From: Xiphophorus maculatus
Taxonomy: Eukaryota > Chordata > Actinopteri > Cyprinodontiformes > Poeciliidae
DNA length: 64,000 nucleotides
Assembly (NCBI RefSeq): GCF_002775205.1
Contig: NC_036445.1
Span: 6,406,802 to 6,470,801, forward strand
Direction: 5' to 3'
Part shown: positions 48,301-60,300 of the stretch, piece by piece
How positions within the stretch are numbered: position 1 is the first letter of the stretch
How the letters are laid out: each line of letters starts with the position of its first letter
Position numbers and translations under genes: made by a program
Notes under the pieces: generated by a model
Told to the model about the DNA's origin: nothing
Database searches by the model: none
What the model saw: the letters and a program-made list of their open reading frames with translations, nothing else

Positions 48301-49918
48301 TTTTGAAATTCAGGTCTGCTTGTGTTCCATCACAATCAGTGAACTGTGCTTCCTTTCCTGCTGTGTGTTTTGTATGTGTAGTGCTCCCTTATTAGTTTTC
48401 TTTTCGGCTTTCCAGTAGATATTAAAGACAACCAGTCAGACACACCCAGCCTGAAAACCATATTCACAAAAGCACAAGGCCTGGCCCATTGGTTGTGCCC
48501 TTTGATCTCAAGTAAAACCTGTTTTGCTTGTACTTACTGTTCACCTTCTCTAATATTTTTCTTATACTTAACAGTTTTTTTTCTTGGTTTCTTCTTCTTT
48601 GATCCTTCTTCCCCAGCTCTCCTGCAGTGTGAAGCCTGTTCAAGGGCCTCAGCAGTGACTTAATGTCTTTTTGTTTTTGCTCACTATGATCACACAAAAG
48701 CTTTTATTTCTATCTCCCCGGCCCCTCCCTGTGCAGCTGTATTTCTTCGTCTAACTCTGTTGGTGTCTAAGTACAAGCGCCCATGGCCACGCACGACACT
48801 CTGAGCTCCAGGTGCATGTGTCCGCATGCATCTGCTCCAACTGTTCCTAATAGTTAGCAATGACAGACAAGCTCAGTGATAGTTGGAAAGGCGCGTTTTG
48901 GTGAAGGGGAAAAAGGACTTTTCTTTGCCAAGATAGCTTGCTGATGCATATTTTGGCAGTCTTTGCCCCTGCCTCCCTGCTGCTTGCACCCCATCTATGT
49001 CTTCTCTTCCTCCTTCCTCCTATCTCTCACACTGTCGCTGTAGGCTACAGGGATGGCAGAACCAGGTGTGAATAGATAGAAAGTGAGATGAAGAGGGAGA
49101 AAGAGGAAAAAGAGAGACAGAGGATTGACGGGACCCAGGTGGCCAGCTTTTGAACGCCTGTGTTTCCGTTTTCCTTCTCTCATTTGCATTGGCAAAATGG
49201 TTTTCTCCTTTCATCTGGCACTTTATATTTCCCCTCACTTTTCTTACATTTACACAGACCCCAACAAATCATTTCCAATATGTTTTTTTTATGTCTCCCA
49301 TCTTCTTTATCCCATTTCCCATTTCTCAAAATAACTTAAACTTCCACTTCCTCCTTGTGTTCCTGTAACTTTTTGCTTTCTCTTAGTCAAAATGCTTGTT
49401 TCCCTTTTTTTTAACTCTACCTCCAGATGTACCTTCTCTCACTATCCCTTTTGCTCTGGGCTTGCTGAACTCTGCATTTTACACGGCGCAGCAATATTCT
49501 AGCGGTTTGAAGCTTATTTTTAGTGTACATGCCCTTCAGACACCTTGCAGTCCCCTCAGCCATCTCCCACTCCTCCTTCTCTTCCTCCCGTGACTGTCTT
49601 TTACTACCTCATCTCTTCCAGCCCTCCTCTTCTGCTTCTTTTATGTCTCCAAAAGCCTGCAAATAACGTTTTTTCCCTACTATTAGCAGGAAAAGAGAGT
49701 TTAACTCCTCAGTGTTTGATCATACCTATCGGGCTCCTCATCTCTCCACAACGAACATGCACACATCATCATTTTTGTCTGGCCTACTCTACTTTTTTCA
49801 TCGCTTCCCTAACCTCAGTGGCTCACACATCCATCATACTTCAGAATTCACTTGTGCTACTTGGCTTGTTCTTGGCGTATTGTCTGTTTTACAGGTGTGA
49901 CTGGTATTGTGTATTTGT
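42385..49918. other. Putative first-intron sequence, middle part
   Basis: No supported exon is present. A short piece near 45355-45390 (ATCCACAAATTTTCAATTGG) resembles an internal segment of a Tc1-like element. A weak fragment near 47760-47820 resembles the repeat at 3745. An imperfect TA tract lies at 48225-48278. Purine-rich sequence at 43850-44170 gives low-complexity open frames on both strands. Confidence 0.5.
48225..48278. repeat. Imperfect palindromic TA tract
   Basis: The TA repeat is interrupted symmetrically by CTA and TAG steps, so the two halves (TATATATCTATATA and TATATAGATATATA) are inverted repeats around TATGTA. Confidence 0.9.
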
Positions 49919-49920
49919 GC

Positions 49921-51010
49921 ACAGTGCCTTGCAGTTTGTTACCTTATAACAACAAACCTTAATTTATTTTACTGGGATTTCATGTGGCAGACTAACAAAA
50001 AGTTGTGCATAATTGTGAAGTAAAAATAAAATAATATATGCATTTGAAACTTTTCAGTAAATCAAAATCTTACAAATGCATATGTATTTAAGCCCCTTTG
50101 AGGTTCACCCATATGTCATTCAAAGCACCCGAAACTGCTCCCATGATGACAAAATCTCATGATGAAAATTGTGTCCTCTGGTTCGTCAGGAGCTGTCCTT
50201 CCTCCCCTTTTGACACCAGGCCTGAGTTAAAATATCTTGCACAGAGTCATGTGTGATGTGTTGTGTGATTGCTCAAAAGTTTGTAGGACATTTCATACAG
50301 AAATGCGCTAGAACAGTAATGTTGATATTTTGCTTCAAATAGACCATTTCTGCCATCCGGTCTTTGTATCGACAGCATGAATGCTTTGGAGGAATATTTA
50401 TCAGACACAGTGAAGAATTATATACTCTTGAATTATGTACCATTCTTTGCAAAATGTCTAAAAAGATGTCACATGGCTAAAAATATGTGGTGCCCTCTCC
50501 ATGACCATTTCATTATAGTAACATTAAGGATGCAGGGACAGAGAAGGGATCCCAGCATGACGTATACTGAAGCATGCTTCCAGTCGACCTGGAAGTCCCC
50601 AGTTGGACTGTGAATACAAAGGTGTATGCTAATACAAAAGTCCTGCTACCACAAGATTGTGTGTCGACTGTTTGATTCCAAATGTTCCTAGTTATCAAGC
50701 AGTACAAAAAGCTCCATTAGTTGTTCAAAGAAGTTTAAAAATATTCTGTCCAAGGTAATCCGGCAGATTGCATCCAGTTATCAAGGAAATTTTACTTTCT
50801 AGCAGAACATTGGCCCAAAGCATACAGATCAAACCTTCTTTGTGTGTTGGAATGCTGCAGTCAAAGTCCAAAATTCAAGTCATTACCAAAGGCGGTACTT
50901 GAAAATTGATGTTCACAGATGAAAACTTCCAGGTGTGCAAAACCTTTACTGACATACTGTAAAACACCTGCAGCTGTAACTGCTGTGAAGGTCGTATATT
51001 ATGTGATTTG
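49921..51010 (+). mobile_element. Decayed Tc1-like transposon
   Basis: The left end ACAGTGCCTTGCAG is the terminus of the Tc1-like family also seen at 20224-21060 and 11692-12605. It is followed by TACTGGGATTTCATGTGGCA and CATAATTGTGAAGTAAAAAT, as in that family. Near 50806 GGCCCAAAGCATACAGATCA corresponds to the NDPKHT-type catalytic-region motif of Tc1 transposases on the plus strand, and GTGTGCAAAACC near 50934 is a later landmark. The frame is destroyed. The right terminus was not located with confidence. Confidence 0.6.
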
Positions 51011-51242
51011 GGTGGTTCTTGACCCCCCTAAATTGCATTCACACCCAGAATACATTGTAGTGATATGCATAGTCTGGGGTTTCTTCCCATACCAGGACCC
51101 GTCACTTCCTACATAGCTCTGCACAGTAAAGGTAAACTCAGTCACGCATTCCAACACACAGGAAAAAATGCCATCAGACTCCCTCAGAATTCCTGAATTG
51201 AGTTATGTAGCCTGCCAGTCAACTCTCTTCTCCCTTGTGTAC

Positions 51243-51244
<2 letters not shown>

Positions 51245-51315
<71 letters not shown>
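51245..51315. repeat. (CA)n microsatellite
   Basis: About 35 uninterrupted AC/CA units, likely polymorphic in length. Confidence 0.98.
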
Positions 51316-51316
<1 letters not shown>

Positions 51317-52289
51317 CCAGAGTCTTTGGACACACACACTCACATCCGCCCTTCTGATGATGCATATTTGGCATAGGGAAGGGACTCAATTACTGTGAAG
51401 GTGAAAGAAGCAATAAACACGGCACAGATACAGTGAAGCGCGTTCAGCAGCAGTGCAGTCAATCACAGCACCAGGTAGGTAACTGCTGCTGCTTTGCTCA
51501 TCCAGCTGTGAAGTGATGGGAATGGTCAGGGGTGGGCAGATAGATAGAGGTGGGTTTTGGGAGGAGTTTGTGTGTGTGGGAGTAGCGGTGGGTACAAAGC
51601 GCAACCTTCTGATCCTCCCAAAAAATTATGTGGCTCCAACCAACTTACACTGACCTGCCACTGAGAGGATGGAGAGGTGAGATGAGTGCATTGTGACCTA
51701 TCAAGCATTTTCATTTTATCCCTTGTAATCTGTTTTCATATATTTTATACAAACACAATTCTGACCACCGTTGGTGTTCCAGATACATGGTTTGGAGAAT
51801 CCACATAGCATCAGCATAATGAGAGCAAATGACACCATTACGCATCCGTATCCCTTTTCCTTCTGGTTTATGTGGGATTTTGTGCAGCTGATATAACAGC
51901 CGTAATCACTCGTGCCAGTTTTATCTGAACATCTGAAAAAAATATCGGAACATCCTGTCAAACAGGATCTTATGTTGTTAGTTCGTGGCATTGTTTATAT
52001 TACAAAAAGCAGGTGGTAAATTGCTGCTCTGCTGTACACACCAACCCTGTGTTTTTATCCATATTTATGTTTTTGTTTCTTCCTTATAAACTGCATAATT
52101 TAATGTGATAACTAACATTCTGGACAGATGTGTATTGTTGTTTAATGCTGCTATATTTATGACAGACATTGGGAGTGTTGAGCTTTCAGCTGAAACTCCT
52201 TTTTGATAATATGGTATTAGTGAGCATCAAGCAGTAGGAATCCACCACAAAAACAGTAGTGTAGCACAATATTGGGAACACATACACAA

Positions 52290-52560
52290 TTTAATTCATG
52301 TTATTGGGGATTTTGTGTGATAGAGAAAAATAAATAGTACATAATTGTGAAGAGAGAGGGCAATAATGAAAGGTTCAAAAATGCTACACAAATAAAAATC
52401 TGATTAGTATGACATTATTTGTACCAAGTGAATGTTTTATCAAACCATCTGCCTTTTTGCTTCATCCATCATTTCATCGCAGAACAAGTTCTTTGCTCAT
52501 GATCTTTCAGCTGAAACTCTACAATGAAGAGCACCTTCTTCCACATGTTGAAAACCTTCC
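52290..52560. mobile_element. Fragment of the same Tc1-like family
   Basis: The phrases GGGGATTTTGTGTGATAGAG and TACATAATTGTGAAGAG match the terminal part of the family seen at 49921, and GAGCACCTTCTTCCACATGT near 52530 matches its internal segment. The intervening several hundred bases are missing, so this copy carries a large internal deletion. Confidence 0.5.
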
Positions 52561-53794
52561 TGTGTTTGAATGATATATCATTATTGTAATATAAGTGTGC
52601 ACAATAGTATTATTGCAAAAGCCTAAGTGGAATGATTTTTAGGGAACATTTGTTGGGTGTTACATTTTAATTGTCTTATATAACATGTTGCATCTGGTGT
52701 CACTACAGTAAATGCCCACACCTGATGCAGATTAAAATCTAGATGTACCACAACTGGTCTTCATGCTTGTCCAGAAAGAAGTGCTGCACATACAGTCATT
52801 AATTGGTTTGTGGGTTGCTAGGTTGCAAACTGTCAAATTAATTTCTAACACTGTAATTGTGTATAGCACGCAGGAGGTTGTCTGTGCAAATGCTATTTGC
52901 CAGAGACTGTGGTAAACTGGATAACACCAAAGAAACGTAAAAATAAAAAACGAATAAACTGGTACTATTCATTTATGGGTAAACTAGTTACAAAAAATGT
53001 GATCTGAGATAACAAAATGGGAAGGCAGCAAGCGATTTTGGTTGAAAAATGTGACAAAAGGTTTGACCAGTTGAGAATAAGCATTTAACCTTTTTTGTAT
53101 GTCTTCAAGCTTGGAGAATGATGGGAAAATTCAAAAACAGGCAAGCAGGGAAATACGCATTCCCCAACCAACCACATTTTAAACCCTGTGCCAACACCAG
53201 GTATTGTATTATTATACAACCTGTCATGTCATCATGGAGATAATGAATTATGTTTCATAATTCACCATGTGCATGCATACATTTAAAAAGCTAATCAGTG
53301 AGGCAAATGTTGCACTTGCAGACTGAGCCTATGCCTGAAAACTTGGCATCGAAATGCAAATAAAAATGTATGAAAAAATTAAAATAAAACAAGAACCAAA
53401 TATACATAAAAAACACACGAAAAAGAAATCCATAATTGAATTCAGAAAATGTTCTGTTTGGTATCAAAAAGCAGTGCTTTTACCAAACTACACACACCAA
53501 AAAGATTCTGTTGGATCAATATCCACTACCAGAAGGTGAAAACGATATCCATCTAGACTTGCACTGATATTCATGAGCAGTTTTATTGAGTTTTTTTCTC
53601 TGTCTTTTTCAGGCTTTTTCGACAAGTCTTTGCAGAAAGTTTTCTTTTTGCTTATTTCGATGGAGATAAAGGTTGTCCTGGAGGGGTTATATTTAAATTG
53701 ATAGAAACATTTCAGTTTCCAAGAATGCCTTTCTCTTTTTGCTGAATTCCAAACTTTGTTGCATAGTTTCAGCTGAAAGATCATAAGCAAAGAA
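52489..53794. repeat. Inverted repeat pair about 1.25 kb apart
   Basis: A 30-base arm at 52489-52518, containing ATGATCTTTCAGCTGAAACT, recurs inverted at 53765-53794 with one mismatch. A third partial copy (CTTTCAGCTGAAACT) lies near 52183. The sequence between the arms has no recognisable transposase. The arms are probably parts of dispersed repeats in opposite orientation. Confidence 0.8.
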
Positions 53795-53836
53795 TTGTGT
53801 TTTTGGTGGGGCTAGAGTTTGAGGCACTCTCTACAG

Positions 53837-54297
53837 CAGGGGTCCCCAAACTTTCTCCTGTGAGGCCCACATAACTTGTCCCTTCTCTGATGGGGGGCCG
53901 GGGTCAGTTTGTAACAGAAAAAGTGTGACGATTGTAAGAGTGCTAAACATAAAAATGCATTGTTTTTCAGAAAGCACAATCAAATAACCTTTTCTGGATT
54001 CTTCAGAGAACAAAAGTCAGGAAATAACACTATTTATGAAATAAATAATAACCAAATAACACTGGGTTCTCCACATAAAAAAAAGGGTTAGGGTCAATTA
54101 TATGCATGTATAAAATAGTTACTAACTAGTAGTTGATAATAAATAAAGTTCATTACTAAGGAACATTTTATTTCAAAAGTCCAACTTATCAAATAAAAAT
54201 GCACATATATGAAAATACTCTGGTATTGTTCAGGGGGCCGGACCAAATGTGGAGGTGGGCCGCATCTGGCCCGCGGGCCGTAGTTTGGGGACCACTG
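53837..54297. mobile_element. hAT-type MITE with perfect target duplications
   Basis: This 461-bp element lies between identical 8-bp duplications CTCTACAG (53829-53836 and 54298-54305). The terminal inverted repeats are CAGGGGTCCCCAAAC at the left and, read inward from the right, CAGTGGTCCCCAAAC (14 of 15). The subterminal regions contain GGGGGCCGGG and CTGGCCCGCGGGCC, as in hAT families of vertebrates. No transposase is encoded; the interior is AT-rich. Confidence 0.92.
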
Positions 54298-54305
54298 CTC
54301 TACAG

Positions 54306-57300
54306 GATGATATACAGTATGTCAACAAACTCACTCCTAACCTGTTGTGAATGATACGTGTACCTTTCAGACCTTCATCACACCACAGTCCAGCCTTTTG
54401 AAATTTGTTAGCAAAACCCCACATTTTAGCTGCATCGCAGTGTTCAAAGCATGTGGAAAAAGTAATCACTTATAGTGCATAATTTCCTGTAGTTTTTAGG
54501 TGGTCAATTCATCTTACAGTATTGGAGAGCCCAGACATAAGAGGAAAGCACATCAGGAGCAATACAGTGTGTTGTGTCACCTTACATACATCACTTAGCA
54601 CTTTCAAAACATATTCAACATGTTGTACTGAATTGTGCCAAAACTTTAAATAATAGACTTGATCTCTGGATAATTGTTTTAACAGAATTATCTAACATTT
54701 TAAATAGAAGAAAAAACATAGAAAATGACAACAAGGAGATTCAGCTGCCAATCTGACACTGCTGGTGTGAACTGATATGGATTTTTTTTAACCTATGCCT
54801 TACAATGCTGTTTTATGGTACCCTTTACCTTCCATTACATCTCTGCTTATAATATTCTGCTCTTCACTTCTTTCATCCATGTATTGGCAGCAGCATTTTC
54901 ATTCACCACTGCAATGCCAAGATGGTGACCAAATCTCTTTATCACACTGTCAAGCTTGGAACAAAACATTGCAAACTTGGGACAAAGTGTCTTCAACTTT
55001 GCTAATACCATGATTAGACCTGAAATGTTGCTTGTAGTTTCCGACTTTTACTCAGTATTAATCTTTGACTTTTATTGACCTTGTTTTAGAGTTAAAATTT
55101 GATGCCGTTCTTTGCTGCTTTGTGTTTTGCTTTTTTTGGCTGACATACTGCAACTGAGCTTTTAGTACTTCTGTTGTACAACTATACTGTGCCATGGCTC
55201 AATAGTCCTTTCATTTCAGATGACAGTTTTGCAGCTCTGACCTAGCAAAAAGAAATAATATGGCTAAAATGATTGCAAAATTAAATTACATCACTAAACT
55301 AGCACAATATTAAATGCCTCATTACCATTTGGTTAGTCAGAATCTCCTGACATAAGTTGAATATGAAATGCTCTTGCAGTCAAAACATCACTAAAGTCAA
55401 AACCTCAATAATCTGATAGCCAATATGTCAACATGCATGAGGAAAATATGTGTACTTCATTCTACGAGTTACAGTCACTGCATTGGAATGACTCCATAAT
55501 AATGTGCCTGTGCAGGTCTGTTTGGTATTGTACTCCAAGCTTTTTAAATTACTGTCATTAAAACCCTGCAGCTTTCTTTATGTGCTGTGTATTTGTTAAT
55601 TTACTTGTCGGGAATGGAGGCAAGAATTTTCCTTTTTGCACTTTTTCTTGTATGTTGTTGATGATGAATGACTGGTGATAATCTCAGGTGGTAAATGTGA
55701 TTAACTTAGCTAATAGTTATTCAGATCTTTTCAAATTAATTATTTTTTTTTTTGCTCAGTGTAATATGGAAATTTTTTAATCATTATAATGATCAAAAAT
55801 ACCAAACCATAGAGCGAAGTTTACTTCCCAACACTAGTCCCTGCTGCAGGTGTAACTCAGCCTGGGCATAAGTGTTCTGGTGTTTGTGGTATTTTGCAGC
55901 CTTAGGCATGTTCCCAAAGTGTCGATAGAAACTCTGTGGAAAAGTAGTCAAAATCTACAACAAAAAAGATCAAGATGAATGACAAATTTCATTCCGTCTT
56001 AGACGTAACCTGCCCTATTTAGCTGTGGTGGCACTTTTTTTTTTTACTTACCCAGGTGTCAAAGATGTAGATGACCTCTTTAAATATTGAAATCTTGCAG
56101 GTATGGTAATTTGACTGCAATGTATTCCAAGCAAGGATTCAATTCAAAAAGTGTCTGTATAATCCAGAGAGAGCCAACTCTGTGGCTGTCAGTGGATCCA
56201 ACAGACTCGCACGTTTATAATTTGTGATGTTCTGCTGTGCACCGTCACTTTCAGGGAGGTTTCTCCCCCCCCTCACACACGCATAGAGATTCAGATCCGC
56301 AGATGGGGCTTCGCATATATATTTACTGCACATATATGTGCATGACACAAAAGCAGATATAAATGAGGACTTTACATTAGCAGCATCCCACTGAGCTAGA
56401 GTTTATAACTACAGTGGTGATGGGAAGAGAGAGCGACTGCCTGCAGAGAATCTAATAGCTCCAGCTGCTCTCTCACTCACCTCAGCCACCTTTCGATCCT
56501 ATCTGTTTCCCTCCATATTTTATTCATTCCTGTTCCCCTCAGCACATCCGTATTTCTGCCTGCCTTTTCACCCCCCTCCGTCCTGGTCTCTTTCCATCTT
56601 GTCCGCCTCTGAATTTACCACCAAGGCTTGCCTCTTGGCACTTCCTCCTCCATTCTGTTGCCCTGCTCTTCTCTCCCTCTGTGTCCTTTTTGTCTCGCTT
56701 CTTAGAGCCTCCCTTTTCTCCCCGTAATCTCTCTTTTTCTTCTTTTTTGCCCGGACTCTGTATCAAACCACATTCTTTTGCACTTGGCCCAAGCCTCTTC
56801 TTGTTCTTTTTTTGTCTTTCATAAGTTTGCTTGGCAAAGAGTTTGTGGTAGAGCTTAGATGCAAGAGGAGAAGGCGTGAAAAAGCTGCATGTGTCTAATG
56901 AGTTTAGGCACGCAGTCAAGGAGAGACCTGCGCTTGCAAACATGCATCCACCAGCTTTAATAATTGGTGGTGTAAAAATGTCAGGTTGTGACATTCTTGA
57001 TAATGTTCTGGGTTATTAATAAAAATGTTACGGAATAGGAAGGGCCAAAAATCAATAAGCAGCCTTAAAGGGAAATTGGAAAAAAAGGATAAGGGGACAG
57101 CGTGCAAGAAAAAGCTTGGTGCAGCAGAGACATTGTTATTAGCTGCTGCTGCCCTCTAATGAGGCTTATTTAATGGGCCAAAAAACAAGCACACAAAGCA
57201 AACAGCTAACTGAATGCTGATTTGTCAGCTGCAAGCTAAAACTTTTTTTTTTCAAATGAAAACAATAGGGATGAAATGTTCTGGTACGAGAAGAAGCAAA

Positions 57301-60300
57301 AGACTTGCAGACTGTCTCCCATTTGCTCACCCTGAAATGACCCTTGTTGCTTCGGTTTGTTGGATGTTTTTCCTTCTTTAACTACCTATATCTTCCGAAT
57401 CTTTCTTTATTTCCTTCATCTTTCCTTAAAGCACCTTTTTTATGGAAGAAGTAGTCATTACAGGACAATAAAATCCTGATTGGAAAGAGTGAAACCATCT
57501 TTGAGAATGGCGCATTGAGGAGTGCAACAACAGACATGGATGTGTGCCGCATTACACACTTAATAGCTTTGCTCAAAGGTAGCGCTGATTTTCCTTGCAC
57601 TGCTGCGCACCTCTCAATGACACATCATCTCCTGTGATAGAACATTGTTTTTCACGCCATTAGAGTTCAGGTTGGAAGCAGCTGTGCTTTACGGCTGCAG
57701 GCTGCAAACGTAGCTGCTATTCACAGACAGTGAATGCAACATTGATTTCAGAGACACTTTGGCATATTTACATTCTTCAATTGTCTGGATCCTTTTACAG
57801 TATTTGACACTTGTTCAATTATGTGATGCGAACCTTCTAGACAGTGCAGTAGTGTAATCATAGTCAGTGTGATTCAGTGTAATAAAGACGTTTGAGAATT
57901 TGGATTACAGAAATATATTAAAAAGCAAAGCAATCAAAAGCAATCCACTGATTGTGAAAAAGGATTTTTTTTTTGTCTGCTAATATTGACAGAATTTACA
58001 TGCCAGAATCAGTATCCTAATTCAGGAAACCTTACAAACATGCTTACATTGTAGTTTGTGTGTGTTTATAGGTGCGTTCGAAAAATAAGAACATTTTCCA
58101 AAAAGGAGGGTAGTTTTCTATGGTCATTATTGTCTCTCTGTGTTTCAACTTTTATTGTTTTAGAAAAAAATAAAAACATTACACTGTAAAACATTCCTAC
58201 CTCTTACATTTTCCCAGGAAAATCCACCCCAATTCCTCTTACAATCATTCCCAAACCCTGCACCCACCTTCCCCACCAAAACACAAATCAACCTCCCCTT
58301 TATAACCACCAGAGACCACATAATGATGTCTCTCTGCCTTTCTACTCTTTTTTTTTTCTATTTAATAAGGTGCAATTAAATTACCAGCTCAAAAAAACAA
58401 CCCAAATAAAGGGCTTAGATAGGAGGGTGCACTTTTTCACTCACCAGAAACCTTTAGATGGAGCTTTGTGAGGAAAAGTCACATCAAATACATATTTGGG
58501 ACAGAAGCTTTAATGTATAAATAAGGGATTATCTTGTAATTTCTCCAGTTTGTACTGTATTCTAAACTACATACTCCTTAAGAGCCTGTAGTTTTTTTTT
58601 GTTTTTTTTTTTGCTTTGAGCTTTTCTCAGTAATTTTTCAGACACTTTGATATCTTTGGCATACATTATGTGATTTCAGCTTTGTCACAGCAGTTTATTA
58701 TGTTTGATCAGATTCTCTGGATCAATATTCAGTATGGTGTGTGAAGAATGTGTTGCTGAAACAAAATACACTGAAAAACTAAAAGTTGCATTTCTTTAAT
58801 GTTAATGGTTAACATTAATCCCATCAACATCACATTTCTGATCACTGGCAAAAAGGTCCTGAAGGCAAGTTTATTGGACTATTAGAAATACTCTACTGGC
58901 TTTCATTGGACACTGGTTAACAAAATAAAACAATAAAAACGCATGGTTCATTAGAGCAACATTGTCCTGACAACGGACATATTAATTGGGAATCTTCTTT
59001 TGTATTTAGATGTAAGAATGACATGAATTTTATAAGCATCTTTTACTTCCATTCCTGCAAGCTATATGCACAACAGTGAAACTTTCTTTCTTTCAGAAGA
59101 GCCCAGCAACTTGCTATACTAATCTATACATATCATGAACTGTGGTACAACTGAGATTCCACAGAAATTAAATCTAGCTTACAGCATTCATAAAATGTTT
59201 GTTCAGGGCACGAATGTTGATTCGTTGTCATTACTGACAGAGGAAAGCAGTGATTCTATTAAATTTCCCACGGAAAGACAAAAAAATACAAACATAGGTT
59301 AGAAGAACTTTTTAAAAAAAGGAAATATATTTGTTCTATGCACATACTCCTGTATATACTTGTCATGTTAATCTGTGGTAAGTTTGTGCAAGGGCAGATG
59401 TAAGACATGTTAACGCAACTACTCTATAATGGATGTCAACAAATCCTCAGTGACCTTAGCTGGATGCAAACCAGACTTGTTCTTTCTTTGCTGTGACATT
59501 GGCAGCACTGGCATTAGTTTCTGACAGCTCTACAGCAGCCAGTTTTGTAATTACATACTTTTATGAGAAACTAGTACATTGTAAGCCTCAGCAGTCCCTC
59601 CAAGGCTTTTATGCATCTTCGTGTGTGAACTCATGCATGATTTTCTCACGTTGCATCTTGATTTTATTAAAATTACTATATGTTAACCTTTCTACTGACC
59701 CCAGAGTAAAACCATCATGTTGAAAGATGGTTGTTAATTCCCACATCCATTACTGCTGTATAAAGCTTTGTTGAGAATTGGTTGAGATCAACAGCACGAT
59801 GTGCTCAAAAGATTAAGTCTCCAAATAAAATGCCGCCCAAAGGGCTTTGGGGCTGCTCCCTCTTTGATGTTATCTTTATCTTTGCCATATTGAGTTTTCA
59901 CACTCAGTTCAGTACACTAATGAAGGTCTTTGCAAGCATCGTGCAATTAGCGTTCAAACAAAAGCTTCAGAGAAATAAGAAAAAAAAAACATCTATTGAC
60001 AGCAAGTGGATTACGATTACTTTACACCTAAATCCCACCATAAATAATTCTTTAAAGCAGCAAGACAAAACTTTTAAAAAATATATATTTCTTACATATT
60101 TGTCAAAACTGTCACTATGTCCTTACAGTATAATGAGAAAATCAGTTTAAAAAAAAATAAACAATCAAGCTCCAGTGCCTTCTCCCTGTGGTCCTACTGC
60201 CATCTGCAGAAGCCGGTTGCCAGATTACCAGCCTGCATGTCCATGGTAGGCTACGCTGTGGGAAGGAGGAGCGGTGGCGCTGTAGAGAGTAAGGGAAAAG

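Noticed and set aside
56539..56994. 151-codon Lys/Arg-rich minus-strand frame
   Set aside because: It translates a low-complexity pyrimidine-rich tract and has no domain.
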